The notes: generated by a model not told the origin, from the sequence alone. A DNA stretch of 38,390 nt from Candidatus Eisenbergiella stercoravium (GCA_019113175.1 DXHY01000083.1:1-38390), one strand, 5' to 3'. Positions 1 to 8,748 are shown, counted from the first letter of the stretch. A program made the numbers and translations.

Positions 1-927
1 ATGACCTTCATCATGGCTTTTGCCCTGGTTGGCTGCGCAGGCGGCAGCACTTCCGGAGAAACCACCGCAGAGACCGCTGCGGAAAGCACCGCAGCCGTTG
101 AAAGTACGGCTGTTGAGACCACCGAAAGCACCGAAGCCGCGGAAACCGAGACCGCTTCCGAAGAAGGAACGGCAGCAGCAGGCACCGTACTGAGCTATGA
201 TGAGTACATGGCCGCTGATCTGGACACTGAAGTTACCGTGGAAGCCTATGTACAGGCAACCCAGTCCTGGTGGGAGGACACCATCACCGTTTACGCACAG
301 GATGAAAACGGCGGATATTTCTTCTATAATCTGGCCTGCTCTGAAGAAGATGCAGCCAAGCTCGTTCCCGGCACCAAAATCCGCGTCACAGGATACAAGT
401 CTGAGTGGTCCGGAGAGGTGGAAATCATGGACGGCACCTTTGAATTCGTAGAAGGCGCAGATTCCTTCATCGCGGAACCTCTGGATGTAACCTCAATGCT
501 TGGCACCGACGAGCTGATTGATCACCAGAATGAGTTCGTAGAGTTCAAGGGACTGACCGTGGAAGCCGCAGGCCAGGATGAGAATGGAAACGATGTTGCT
601 TTCCTGTATAACTGGGATGGTTCCGGCACGGACGGCGACGATCTGTACTTCAACGCTTCCTATAACGGCGAGACCTACACCTTCACCATTGAGTCCTATC
701 TGTGCGACAACACTACGGATGTATATGCCGCAGTGAAAAATCTCCAGATCGGCGATGTGATCGACATGCAGGGCTTCCTGTACTGGTATGAGGGCGTGAA
801 TCCCCACATCACTTCCGTAACGCCTGCAGAGGCGTCCGATGCTGCGGAAAGCACGGCTGTGGAAGAGACAACTGCCGTTGCGGAAACCGAGACTGCCGCT
901 GAGGAGACCACTACGGCTGCAGAATAA
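1..927 (+). CDS. Secreted lipoprotein with OB-fold-like middle region (5'-partial)
   Basis: Surface lipoprotein of unknown function, probably cut at its 5' end by the window edge. The visible N-terminus has a lipobox (ALVGC, Cys12) but no positively charged n-region before the hydrophobic stretch, so the true start is likely a few codons upstream. After the Cys comes a Thr/Glu/Ala-rich linker (about residues 15-60), then a beta-rich domain (about 65-275) with the flavour of an OB-fold/nucleic-acid-binding-like domain ('VTVEAYVQ', 'GTKIRVTGYKSEW', 'IGDVIDMQGFLYWY'), then a second Thr/Glu/Ala tail (about 280-308). The two low-complexity arms probably act as cell-wall spacers. No enzymatic motif is visible. 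The OB-fold assignment is an inference from strand pattern only. Confidence 0.75.
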   Translation: MTFIMAFALVGCAGGSTSGETTAETAAESTAAVESTAVETTESTEAAETETASEEGTAAAGTVLSYDEYMAADLDTEVTVEAYVQATQSWWEDTITVYAQDENGGYFFYNLACSEEDAAKLVPGTKIRVTGYKSEWSGEVEIMDGTFEFVEGADSFIAEPLDVTSMLGTDELIDHQNEFVEFKGLTVEAAGQDENGNDVAFLYNWDGSGTDGDDLYFNASYNGETYTFTIESYLCDNTTDVYAAVKNLQIGDVIDMQGFLYWYEGVNPHITSVTPAEASDAAESTAVEETTAVAETETAAEETTTAAE

Positions 928-979
928 TGTTCCGGCGGAAAACAGAATTAAAACCCTGAAAATTATTAAGAGGCTACTA

Positions 980-1021
980 CATGAGAATATTCATATTTCG
1001 AAAATATTTATATTTTTCATG
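980..1021. repeat. Imperfect AT-rich palindrome downstream of the first lipoprotein gene
   Basis: A 42-bp imperfect inverted repeat begins CATGA and ends TCATG around a central TTCGAA. It lies about 50 bp after the stop at 927 and is followed by a C/T-rich stretch. It could act as a terminator for the upstream gene, but the stem is AT-rich with mismatches, so confidence is low. Confidence 0.35.
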
Positions 1022-1040
1022 CGGCAGCCCCTTTTTCTTT

Positions 1041-1080
1041 TCCCTGCTGCTCCCTGAGTTTCCCTGCTCTTCCCTGCGGC
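1041..1080. repeat. Four 10-bp periodic TCCCTG repeats
   Basis: TCCCTG occurs at 1041, 1051, 1061 and 1071, exactly every 10 bp, with variable 4-bp spacers (CTGC, AGTT, CTCT, CGGC). It lies between the convergent lipoprotein genes ending at 927 and 1151. It has no known role; helical-phase spacing or simple slippage are both possible. Confidence 0.6.
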
Positions 1081-1150
1081 TATACAGCGAAGCCCTGCAG
1101 CCGGGCAAGAGCCCTGCGGGTTCATTCACCACAGGCTGATATCCGGTTTT

Positions 1151-1900
1151 TTATTCCGACAGGGTCAGATAATTTCCGCTTTCCATATCGGCCGCAAGAT
1201 CATTGCAGAGAATGGCGGTTCCTGACAGAAGGGCCGGATCGATCACGGTTTCCGTCTCGGAAACGGTCTCATAGGCTCCATTTCCGTAGGAAAGCAGAAC
1301 CACCTCCGTCTCCGCTCCTCCGCCTGACCGGACCAGCGCCAGCTCACGATATCCGTTCATGATCTCATCCGTCACCAGAACCGGGGGATTCACCAGACTG
1401 AAGGTCTGAATCACCTCACCGCTTTCCTTCAGAAGCAGCGCAGAAGAACCGCCCGATCCGCTCACGGAGGGACCGACAGCAAGCGCGAAAATCTCATTTA
1501 CTCCGTCGTCGTCAAGATCCACATAGTTATAGTAATACCGGGTTGTCTCCCATTCATCTTCGGGAATCATATATTCATCGATGATGGCAGTGCGGACCGC
1601 CTCGTTTGGTTCCGTTTCTGAAGCCATCTGTACCGCTCCCGTCGGAAGCCATGCTCCATCCGCAAAACCTGCGCCATTCGTGCCGTGGTCTGCCGTCACA
1701 TCCTCTTCCGCCTGTTCTTCGGCCTGTTCTTCCCAAAGTCCGTCCGAGCCCTGCTCCTGCGTGCTTTCTTTTTCCATCAGATACTCATCTTCTCCTGATG
1801 CATCGGAATCCATGATACCGCTCAGGCCTCCCGAACAGCCGGCCAGCAGCGCAGATATCACAGCAGTTACACAGAGAATCTCTGCGATTTTCTTTTTCAT
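1151..1900 (-). CDS. Secreted lipoprotein, function unknown
   Basis: A 249-residue lipoprotein. The N-terminus MKKKIAEIL has a charged n-region, a hydrophobic core and the lipobox LLAGC (Cys22). An acidic Glu/Gln/Asp-rich linker (about 25-70) follows, then a compact domain (about 100-249) with the motif DLDDDGVNEIF near residue 130, an Asp-rich calcium-binding/FG-GAP-like loop common in secreted Firmicutes proteins. A good ribosome site (AAGGAGAG) sits 5-7 nt before the ATG at 1900. It stands alone on the minus strand, downstream of and co-oriented with the Wadjet genes but separated from them by 178 bp. Function is not recognisable. Confidence 0.85.
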   Translation of the reverse strand: MKKKIAEILCVTAVISALLAGCSGGLSGIMDSDASGEDEYLMEKESTQEQGSDGLWEEQAEEQAEEDVTADHGTNGAGFADGAWLPTGAVQMASETEPNEAVRTAIIDEYMIPEDEWETTRYYYNYVDLDDDGVNEIFALAVGPSVSGSGGSSALLLKESGEVIQTFSLVNPPVLVTDEIMNGYRELALVRSGGGAETEVVLLSYGNGAYETVSETETVIDPALLSGTAILCNDLAADMESGNYLTLSE

Positions 1901-2078
1901 TCAACTCTCCTTCCTGCCGTCCATACACATCCGGTCGGATCGCGGATATATTGACGGCATTCATATTGCATTATTTTCCGCCCCGCATGTATCTGATTCA
2001 AAGGCGCCTCGCAGCGGGCGGCGGTATAATCATGCTAACCGGGAAAGCTGAAGATATTATATAGAAAATAATAAAGAT

Positions 2079-3398
2079 TTATTTAGCTTTGCTGTGAATG
2101 TATTCCTGCAGATCGGCCGTCAGCTCATTCAGGATATTTTCCTGATAAGCCGCAAGGCCTGTTTTTCTGACCTGCTCTGAGGTTTCCCTGAGGATCGGAT
2201 TTTCCACATGGCACAGTCTGGACATGCGCTTTCCGTCTATCCGCTCCTCAGAAAGTCCATTCCGGTAATCCTCCGGCGACATCCGCCAGATCTCCAGCAT
2301 CTGGCCGAAACGTTTCCACAGCCGGTCTGCGATGTCAATTCCTTCCGGATCCATATCCCCGCTGTAACGGATCAGACATCCAGCCTCATCAAGCAGGGAC
2401 AGCACCTGAAGCGCCGCCGTCCTCGGCTGCCCCGAGGTGCACAGAAGTGTCAGCCCACAGTCCTCCTCTCTTTCCGCAAGGAAGCCTGTAAGAAAGCTGA
2501 AGACCATCTCATTTTCCACCACAAAAACGGTATTCCCTTCCGCTTCCGCTCCGACGATCCCTTTCAGATTTTCCCGCGTGACAACGCAGGCCTCCTTCCT
2601 GCGGCAGAATACCGCATAAGCCGGATGCTCTCCCTCTGCTGTCCGCAGATGAAGTCCATACGCGTGGATGCTGCTGGATATGAGATCCGGCGCAATGCCC
2701 GCCTGAAGCAGCAGCTCCCGCCATTCATGTGTCCCTTTTGGCAGTTCTCTGTCCATGCAGCAGCAGACAGCACTGACCAGAAGCTGTCCTGCCGCAGTTC
2801 CTCTGTCAAAGTAATGGGGACTGCCGGAAACGGCAGCGGCAAAAACCGCCAGAGCCGTTTCCGCCTTTTCCTCTTCATATTCTTCCAGTCTCAGCCGTGC
2901 CAGCGCTTCTCCCACATTTCCGATAAGCTGTGCCGCTTTCTCCCTGTCTCTGCCATATTCCCTAATCAGGAGCTGATAACCGAAGGCCTTTTCCTTTCTC
3001 ATACGCCGGAACCAGACAGAGTCAGCTCCTTCCGGTCCATGTTTCCGTTCCAGCAGTTTTCCGGTCTCCTCCAGAAAATTCTCCCGATCCTGCTCAGCCT
3101 TTTGCTTCTTCTCCTTCCGCACGGTAATCATCTCTCCGAAATAGGCTTCCAGCACGCTCTTCAGATCAACAGGCGCGAATCTGGTTTTCTGAAGGCCTCG
3201 CTCAAATTCCGCGCAGGAGAATCGGATATTTCCTTCTGAAAAGTTTTTCCCGAGAATTCCTCCCAGCAGGCAGCGCTCCGCTTCGGAAGCGTCGGAAAGG
3301 GTGATATAGCCCGCCGCCCTTCCATAGGATTCCCATTTTGCGCGAAGTGCCCGAAGGCATCTGCGGCATTCCCGCCAGGTTCCTTCATACTCCCTCAA
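2079..3398 (-). CDS. jetD: Wadjet nuclease subunit JetD (DUF3323/DUF2399, TIGR02679-like)
   Basis: JetD is the Toprim-containing nuclease of Wadjet anti-plasmid SMC systems, which cuts DNA once the SMC motor has extruded the plasmid. The N-terminal part ('LRAKWESYGRAAGYITLSD', about residues 16-35) matches the usual start of this family. The C-terminal DUF2399 Toprim fold shows FVVENE (Glu295, Glu297), TSGQP (321-325) and the acidic GDMDPEG (Asp348, Asp350), so catalytic residues appear intact. The called start is a TTG with AGGAAG just upstream; there is no in-frame ATG or GTG near it. The preceding in-frame sequence (EAEYEEAQEALREYE) reads like SMC coiled coil, suggesting the native jetD start was lost in a deletion that joined it to jetC. 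Last gene of the operon, 16 nt after the jetC stop. Confidence 0.85.
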   Translation of the reverse strand: MREYEGTWRECRRCLRALRAKWESYGRAAGYITLSDASEAERCLLGGILGKNFSEGNIRFSCAEFERGLQKTRFAPVDLKSVLEAYFGEMITVRKEKKQKAEQDRENFLEETGKLLERKHGPEGADSVWFRRMRKEKAFGYQLLIREYGRDREKAAQLIGNVGEALARLRLEEYEEEKAETALAVFAAAVSGSPHYFDRGTAAGQLLVSAVCCCMDRELPKGTHEWRELLLQAGIAPDLISSSIHAYGLHLRTAEGEHPAYAVFCRRKEACVVTRENLKGIVGAEAEGNTVFVVENEMVFSFLTGFLAEREEDCGLTLLCTSGQPRTAALQVLSLLDEAGCLIRYSGDMDPEGIDIADRLWKRFGQMLEIWRMSPEDYRNGLSEERIDGKRMSRLCHVENPILRETSEQVRKTGLAAYQENILNELTADLQEYIHSKAK

Positions 3399-3414
3399 CG
3401 CTTCCTGCGCTTCC

Positions 3415-5901
3415 TCATATTCCGCTTCTGTTCTCCCATAGGGCAGCGCTTTGCAGCATCTCCTGCCAGCACCGGTTCTTCCTCTGCTCCGCCTCCTGCG
3501 CCTTCCGCTCCCGCTCCGAGAACTGTCCGTTCAGCCAGTTCACCCGCAGCGCGCATTCCCGCAGCTTCTCCAGCGCGTCGTTGATTTCCGAAAAATCGGG
3601 AACCTCTCTGTACTCCTTCTCCAGCGTGTCCAGACGCCCGGACAGCGCAGACAGCTCTCCGGACAGCACATCCATAAGCGCTTCCAGCTCCGCAATCCGC
3701 TCCGTCAGCTGTCTGATCTTCTGCTCCTTCTTCTTTTTTCGCGCCAGCTGACCCACATATTCCGCTTCGCCCTCCTGCCAGGCCTTTCCCAGCAGGGCTC
3801 CCTGGCGAAACATACCGTTTTCTCCGATGGCGAGACGGCCTTCGGAAAAGCCGTCCCGAACTCCTTCCCGGTATCCTCCCCGCAGCCCTTCCCCGGATGC
3901 CCGGCCGTTTCGGATATGGCGCAGGATGCGGGCCGTTTCTTTTTGCAGTCCATCCTCCAGCTCCGTATTCACCGTCAGACCCGGAAAGGAGACCGCGGTA
4001 TCCCCGGCGTCCCGCTCCCCGGCAGGCTCCTTCCCGTCCACACAGATCACGCTGTCCAGAAACTCCGGACATTCCCCTTCGATCCGGAGAAGGTCCTCCG
4101 GCTGCACCACCAGCGCGTCCAGCAGTCCCATGCTCTTTAACTGCGCTTCCATTACCGCGCAGGCGGCCGGGTCCAGGCCATCCGCGAACTCTACCGCCTT
4201 ATAAAAGGGGACTGCCCGGATTCCCGCCTCCTCCATCGCCTTTCTGGACCGCTCAACCAGCTCTCCCCGCTCCGGCTCCAGCTCCGGCGCGCTCTGGACC
4301 GCAAGCAGCTCCTCCCGCGTCGGAAACGGATTCGTATTCCCTGGCCAGCTCTTCCGCTTCTCTGAGAACGCCCCTTTCCGGTTTCCACTCCAGGCTCTGT
4401 CAGCCTTCTCATACAGCAGGCTGATCCAGTCGTCCTGGCCCTCCTGCAGCCTTTTTTCTGCAAGCTGCCGCTTCTTTTCCTGCTCCGCCTTCTCCTTTTT
4501 CAGCTGCTCCAGCGCAAGAGCAGCCTCCTCATACTGTGCGGACGCTTCCTCGAAATCATGGATTCTCTTTTTCCCCTCAGCGAGATTTTTTTCATACTCT
4601 CCAAGGCGCTTTGTGATTTCCGGCATATCGGACAGCCGTCCTTCTTCAAGCATGCTGACCGCATCCGGATGTCCTTCCCACTGCAGAACTTCCTGCCGCT
4701 CCTGAAGCTGCGCCCTTTCCTCCTGCAGCTCTGCCTGTCTGCAGGAAAGCTCATCCTGAAGCTCCTTTTCCTTCCGCTCAGCGACAAAAATTTTCCCGTT
4801 GTAATCCTCCGCCTTTTTCTCCCACTGGCGCTCCCGCTCTTCGGCCTCCTGTTGCTCCCTTCTCGCCGTCTCCAGCCTGACATCCATATCCTTCAGCTTA
4901 TCGTCCAGCAGGCTGTCCCGTTCCGCGCGGGCCAGCCGTTCCCTCTCCTTGCGCGCATTCAGGCTCTCTTCGTTTTCCCTCTGCCGCTCCCGGATCTCCT
5001 GCGCCGCGGCAAGCTGTTCTTCCAGCCGTGCCTGCGCCTTTTCCACATCCACTTTTCTGGAAAGATAGGCCTGCGCTTTTTTCGCCAGCATGAACTGATT
5101 ATAGCGCGTGTACTCCGTCCGTATGATCCGCACATCCCCGAAGGCTCTTTTCAGCCTGTCCAGGCTTTCCTGAATCTCATCCATCTTTTCCATGGCGTCC
5201 ACCATGGGGCGCAGATCCTCGTCCGTCAGCGTCTGCAGGGAATCGTTCAGAATCTCATATACCTTCGTGGGCTTGAACTCCTTGGAAAGCTTCGGCGCGC
5301 GCACCTTCACCAGAAGTCGGATGAACTGCTCGTACTGCTCCAGCTTTCGAAAACCGAAAATATGCTGATTCACCAGCTTTTTATATTCGCTCGGACTGTC
5401 CGTAACCGGATTTTCCTCCCCGAGCACCTGCCTTAAATCCCGTCTGTCATAGGGGATCTTCACGCTGCCCGTCTGCTTATACAGCCACAGATCCTGTCCG
5501 ATCCTGCGCCCGTCCAGAATGAGAAAGCCCAGGAAATCCATCGGCCTTCCCCGTCTGGCGCGCTGTCCGATGCCGATCGAGCGGTACTGGACGCTTTTTT
5601 CTCCGTCCTCTTCTTCCGTTTTCTGAAACTCCAGGAAAAGATAGCCGGTGGATTCGTCCTTTCCCTCTTCTCCCAGAAAATAGTACTCCATTCTTCGGTC
5701 GCTGGAGCCGAAGGGATCCAGCCGGCTCGGCGTCCGGTCGCCGTCCAGGATAAACGGAATGAAGCTCTGGGTTGTGATCGATTTGCCGGAGCCGTTCTGC
5801 CCGCGCAGGAGAAGCCTGCCATCCTCGAACTGAAAATCTTCCTCATCATAAAGCCAGAAATTAACGAACCCGATCCGGTTCATCTTCCATCGGTTGTTCA
5901 T
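3415..5901 (-). CDS. jetC: Wadjet SMC-like ATPase JetC (TIGR02680-like), C-terminally truncated
   Basis: SMC/SbcC-like motor of the Wadjet system. The N-terminal ATPase half is clear: Walker A GQNGSGKS at residues 34-41, followed by the typical TTQSFIPFILDGD segment. Residues about 230-520 form one coiled-coil arm, about 520-690 a globular middle region, and about 700-825 the beginning of the returning coil. The protein then stops at 828 residues. Family members are, from memory, about 1,300-1,400 residues and end with a C-terminal ATPase half carrying the ABC signature and Walker B; neither is present here. The start ATG overlaps the jetB stop by 4 nt (ATGA), so coupling upstream is normal. 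The last about ten residues lose coiled-coil character while another frame gains it, indicating a frameshift/deletion scar. ATPase function is therefore doubtful. Confidence 0.85.
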   Translation of the reverse strand: MNNRWKMNRIGFVNFWLYDEEDFQFEDGRLLLRGQNGSGKSITTQSFIPFILDGDRTPSRLDPFGSSDRRMEYYFLGEEGKDESTGYLFLEFQKTEEEDGEKSVQYRSIGIGQRARRGRPMDFLGFLILDGRRIGQDLWLYKQTGSVKIPYDRRDLRQVLGEENPVTDSPSEYKKLVNQHIFGFRKLEQYEQFIRLLVKVRAPKLSKEFKPTKVYEILNDSLQTLTDEDLRPMVDAMEKMDEIQESLDRLKRAFGDVRIIRTEYTRYNQFMLAKKAQAYLSRKVDVEKAQARLEEQLAAAQEIRERQRENEESLNARKERERLARAERDSLLDDKLKDMDVRLETARREQQEAEERERQWEKKAEDYNGKIFVAERKEKELQDELSCRQAELQEERAQLQERQEVLQWEGHPDAVSMLEEGRLSDMPEITKRLGEYEKNLAEGKKRIHDFEEASAQYEEAALALEQLKKEKAEQEKKRQLAEKRLQEGQDDWISLLYEKADRAWSGNRKGAFSEKRKSWPGNTNPFPTREELLAVQSAPELEPERGELVERSRKAMEEAGIRAVPFYKAVEFADGLDPAACAVMEAQLKSMGLLDALVVQPEDLLRIEGECPEFLDSVICVDGKEPAGERDAGDTAVSFPGLTVNTELEDGLQKETARILRHIRNGRASGEGLRGGYREGVRDGFSEGRLAIGENGMFRQGALLGKAWQEGEAEYVGQLARKKKKEQKIRQLTERIAELEALMDVLSGELSALSGRLDTLEKEYREVPDFSEINDALEKLRECALRVNWLNGQFSERERKAQEAEQRKNRCWQEMLQSAALWENRSGI

Positions 5902-7031
5902 GCCTCTGTTCCTTTCTGAAAATCATCCGGATAATAGCCCTTCAGCTTTCCGACTGCCGGAAGAAGGATGCACAATTCCCCCTCTTCCCGAAGCAGCATC
6001 CAGTCCTTCATGTACCGCCTCACATTTTCCAGGAGCCTTCCGTTATCCATCTCCCGGTATTCCTTACTCCAGGCCGTCTTCCATCCGTCCCGCAGTTCGA
6101 TCCAGAAGGCCTCAAAGGTGTCGCGCTCCAGGATGACCGTCTCGTTCTCCTGTCTTTCCAGCCTTCCCGCCTCCAGAAGCTCCTGTATATACGCACAGAA
6201 CAGAAGAACCGCTTCAGGAAGCATGGCGTCCCGCGGATGAACCGCTCCGAACGCATCCTCCTCCAGCATCCAGAAAGCCGCGTTTTTATGGATATCCAGC
6301 CTTCCGCCCAGATTTTCTCCCAGATATCTGGTGATCCACTGTCTCTGGTTTTTCAGATAGAGCGCGTCCGCATCGTCATTTTCTTCCCAGTAAAAGGCCG
6401 GACAGGCCACAAGCTGTCTGTAAACGCGATGCACCCGTCCCTGCCCCCGCTCCTGGGAAAGCTCCTCAAAGTCCGCCTTCTCAAAGTCCTGCCAGGATTC
6501 GTATCCGGAAATATCGCGCGGGAAGCTTGTGGCAAAATATTTGGAATATCCCGTATTTTCATACAGGACCTCCCGTCCCGCTTCCTGGCCGAAGGCCTCG
6601 CTGCTGCCTTCATATACCCGCAGCACGTGCAGCTTTTCCAGATACTGAAGCACCCTTACCAGCGATTTTCTCTGGGTAAAGGACGTCCAGTCAATCTGCA
6701 TGAAACCTTTCAGCTGCGTCTCCACGTAATCGATCAGCTCCGACAGCAGAAACTGCTCCTCTTCCTCCCGGTCCTCCAGAAACATGAGGACCACGCACAG
6801 GATGCAGTAATCCCGGATCTCCGTAAATTCCTGAATCCCCATAAAGCCTTCCGCGTGGGCGGGAACCTTTTCCAGCTTAATCAGATTCTCCGTGTGGATC
6901 AGCTTCCATCCCATCTGTTCTCTGACGAATTTCTGAAAATTCGGCACATCCCGTCTGACCCTGTAATATTCTTCCTTATCCGCATCCCTGCAGATCCAGA
7001 ATTCTTCCAGCAATGTTCTCAACTCATTCAT
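5898..7031 (-). CDS. jetB: Wadjet subunit JetB (DUF2398, TIGR02678-like)
   Basis: JetB is the KITE-type winged-helix subunit that bridges the kleisin JetA and the SMC JetC. The 377-residue protein opens with LRTLLEEFWICRDADKEEYYRVRRDVPNFQKF, and continues with 'EIRDYCILCVVLMFLED' and 'DWTSFTQRKSLVRVLQYLEKLHVL', typical of the DUF2398 family, and is of normal length. No enzymatic motif is expected or seen. It starts 2 nt after the jetA stop and its stop overlaps the jetC start, so the three genes are translationally coupled. Neighbouring jetA, jetC and jetD make the assignment firm. Confidence 0.88.
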   Translation of the reverse strand: MNELRTLLEEFWICRDADKEEYYRVRRDVPNFQKFVREQMGWKLIHTENLIKLEKVPAHAEGFMGIQEFTEIRDYCILCVVLMFLEDREEEEQFLLSELIDYVETQLKGFMQIDWTSFTQRKSLVRVLQYLEKLHVLRVYEGSSEAFGQEAGREVLYENTGYSKYFATSFPRDISGYESWQDFEKADFEELSQERGQGRVHRVYRQLVACPAFYWEENDDADALYLKNQRQWITRYLGENLGGRLDIHKNAAFWMLEEDAFGAVHPRDAMLPEAVLLFCAYIQELLEAGRLERQENETVILERDTFEAFWIELRDGWKTAWSKEYREMDNGRLLENVRRYMKDWMLLREEGELCILLPAVGKLKGYYPDDFQKGTEA

Positions 7032-7033
7032 CT

Positions 7034-8509
7034 TTATTGAAACTCCATGATATAGGCCGGCATGGTAAGGTTTCCATCCTCACACTTTAAAACACAGCTC
7101 CCCTCCTGCCGGATCAGTCTGTATTCCTGCCCGTATTCCGTTCTTCCTTTTCCTTCCGTGTTCATATTCGCAAGACTAATCCACTGCAGAAACATGTTCT
7201 TCGTCGCCTCGGAAACCGTTTCCTCAATCTCCGCAAAGGCAATGCGGTTATCCCTGATATAGCGGAAAACAACTTCCCTCTGCCGCTCGGCAAGCTGCAG
7301 GTACTGCTGTCTCTGCATCAGCTTTTCCAGAGATTTGTCCGCAAAACCATGCCGGTCCTTTTTCTCCCTGTATGCCCTGGTATGCGGCTTCAGCAGAAAT
7401 TCTGCCGGCGCTTCCTCATAGACGCTTTTTCCCACCGCATCCGATTCCCGCGGTTCATTCGTCCGGAAATGCTCCATTTTCTGAATTCCAAACACATGAG
7501 CAGACAATCGGTGCGCTTCCTCCAGATCCTCACATTTCAGAAAAAGCTCCAGAAATTTCCGGTAATCCTCCTTCCTGCTGATTCCCCAGTTCTGCATCTG
7601 CACGATAAGCGCTGCATTCTGGATGATGCTCCGGATCACATCATTTGTGATCTGCAGCACTTTTCTGGCTTCGCACTCATGCTCCGGCGTATCCAGAAAC
7701 CAGTTTTTCAGCGATTCCCATTTTCCGGTCACATTCTCCCGGATGGACGGTTCCGCATTTCCGCGGTATTCTGAAACCGCGTGCGGAATATCCAGCTCGC
7801 TCTGTACCACCCGCTCCAGAATCGTTCCTTCCATCCGCTCCATATGCTTCTCAAGCAGCTGGCTGATTCTTCTGGAATGCCGCTGCAGCTCCTGAATGAA
7901 CTCATTCAGATATTTGATGAACTTATCCTTATGAAGCACAAATTCCACCGACTTCATCAGCCGGTCCGCCTTACCGGAATAAAAATCCCGCAGATAGTCC
8001 TGATAATTCTGATTCAGCCGCTTGAAATCCTCCTGCAGAAGATTCCACCACTCGTTCACCTCTTTCAGCGGAGCCTGCTCCATATCCTCCACTTCTTCCA
8101 GGCTTCTTTCCAGCCGCACGAAAAAATTGGTGGAAAGATTTCCGGATTCCAGAAACAGGTTTTCAAGCCGCACCGTCATTCTCTCAATTTCCACCGCGTA
8201 TTCTGACATGGTATAGCGATACTGCCTGTTCTTGTAATCCGCAATCGTATAGACCCGCCCCGGATCCTGGATCGGCGTCAGATTCTTCCACTTCACCAGC
8301 GCATCCAGGTCCTGTTCCAGCTGGGCCATGCCGTATGACTGGCCGGCAAATTCTTCTTCCCCCTTCACCAGCTCATAGACATCCTCCTTATAGAGCTGAA
8401 AGTGCATTTTCTCGTATTCTCTGTAAAACACGCGCATGATTTTTCTGTAAATGGGAGCATTCGGAACGGAAAGATAGGACGTTTCATTGATGGCATCGAG
8501 TCGCTGCAT
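7034..8509 (-). CDS. jetA: Wadjet subunit JetA (DUF2397, TIGR02677-like)
   Basis: JetA is the kleisin-like subunit that closes the SMC ring of the Wadjet complex. The 491-residue protein begins with the family-typical segment containing 'YLSVPNAPIYRKIMRVFY', has winged-helix-like N-terminal sequence (about 1-100), a long helical middle (about 110-350) and a C-terminal helical/winged region. Length is normal and there is no internal stop or obvious frameshift. It is the first gene of the operon; AAGGA lies about 8 nt before the ATG at 8509. The DUF2397-DUF2398-SMC-DUF2399 set corresponds, from memory, to Wadjet type II. Confidence 0.88.
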   Translation of the reverse strand: MQRLDAINETSYLSVPNAPIYRKIMRVFYREYEKMHFQLYKEDVYELVKGEEEFAGQSYGMAQLEQDLDALVKWKNLTPIQDPGRVYTIADYKNRQYRYTMSEYAVEIERMTVRLENLFLESGNLSTNFFVRLERSLEEVEDMEQAPLKEVNEWWNLLQEDFKRLNQNYQDYLRDFYSGKADRLMKSVEFVLHKDKFIKYLNEFIQELQRHSRRISQLLEKHMERMEGTILERVVQSELDIPHAVSEYRGNAEPSIRENVTGKWESLKNWFLDTPEHECEARKVLQITNDVIRSIIQNAALIVQMQNWGISRKEDYRKFLELFLKCEDLEEAHRLSAHVFGIQKMEHFRTNEPRESDAVGKSVYEEAPAEFLLKPHTRAYREKKDRHGFADKSLEKLMQRQQYLQLAERQREVVFRYIRDNRIAFAEIEETVSEATKNMFLQWISLANMNTEGKGRTEYGQEYRLIRQEGSCVLKCEDGNLTMPAYIMEFQ

Positions 8510-8673
8510 GTTGAATTCCTTTTTGTCAGTCAGGATATTCGATCTCCTGTTTCTTTTTCCTCACTGTTATCATGAGAAGCTTATGAATATCATTATGAGA
8601 CAGGTTGGAAGAATGTTCCATATCTATTTTCCGCTTTACAGAATTGTTTACAGGCATCTCCGCAAACATTATT

Positions 8674-8706
8674 CTGAATTGTCTGAAAAAACTGAATTGT
8701 CTGAAA
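8674..8706. repeat. 15-bp direct repeat upstream of jetA
   Basis: CTGAATTGTCTGAAA occurs at 8674-8688 and again, identically, at 8692-8706, an 18-bp period. Position (165-197 bp upstream of the jetA start) suggests a tandem regulator-binding site for the Wadjet operon, or slippage. Function is inferred only from location. Confidence 0.6.
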
Positions 8707-8719
8707 TTTTATTGCAAGA

Positions 8720-8748
8720 TTTACAACTCTTCAGATAAATGCTATGAT
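8720..8748 (+). promoter_or_regulatory. Candidate sigma-A promoter upstream of the first rpn gene
   Basis: TTTACA (8720-8725), a 17-nt spacer and TATGAT (8743-8748): five of six consensus bases in each hexamer at ideal spacing. It would give a leader of about 170 nt before the rpn start at 8925, in addition to the closer promoter. Confidence 0.5.

Noticed and set aside
3395-4072. 225-residue minus-strand ORF overlapping jetC
   Set aside because: Gly/Arg/Ala-rich shadow translation of jetC with no protein features of its own.
3415-5901. LSGELSALSGR in JetC as an ABC signature motif
   Set aside because: It lies inside a leucine/glutamate-rich coiled coil, is not LSGG-Q/E, and no Walker B follows it.
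8674-8706. Short CRISPR-like array
   Set aside because: Only two 15-bp units with a 3-bp gap and no spacers or cas genes.
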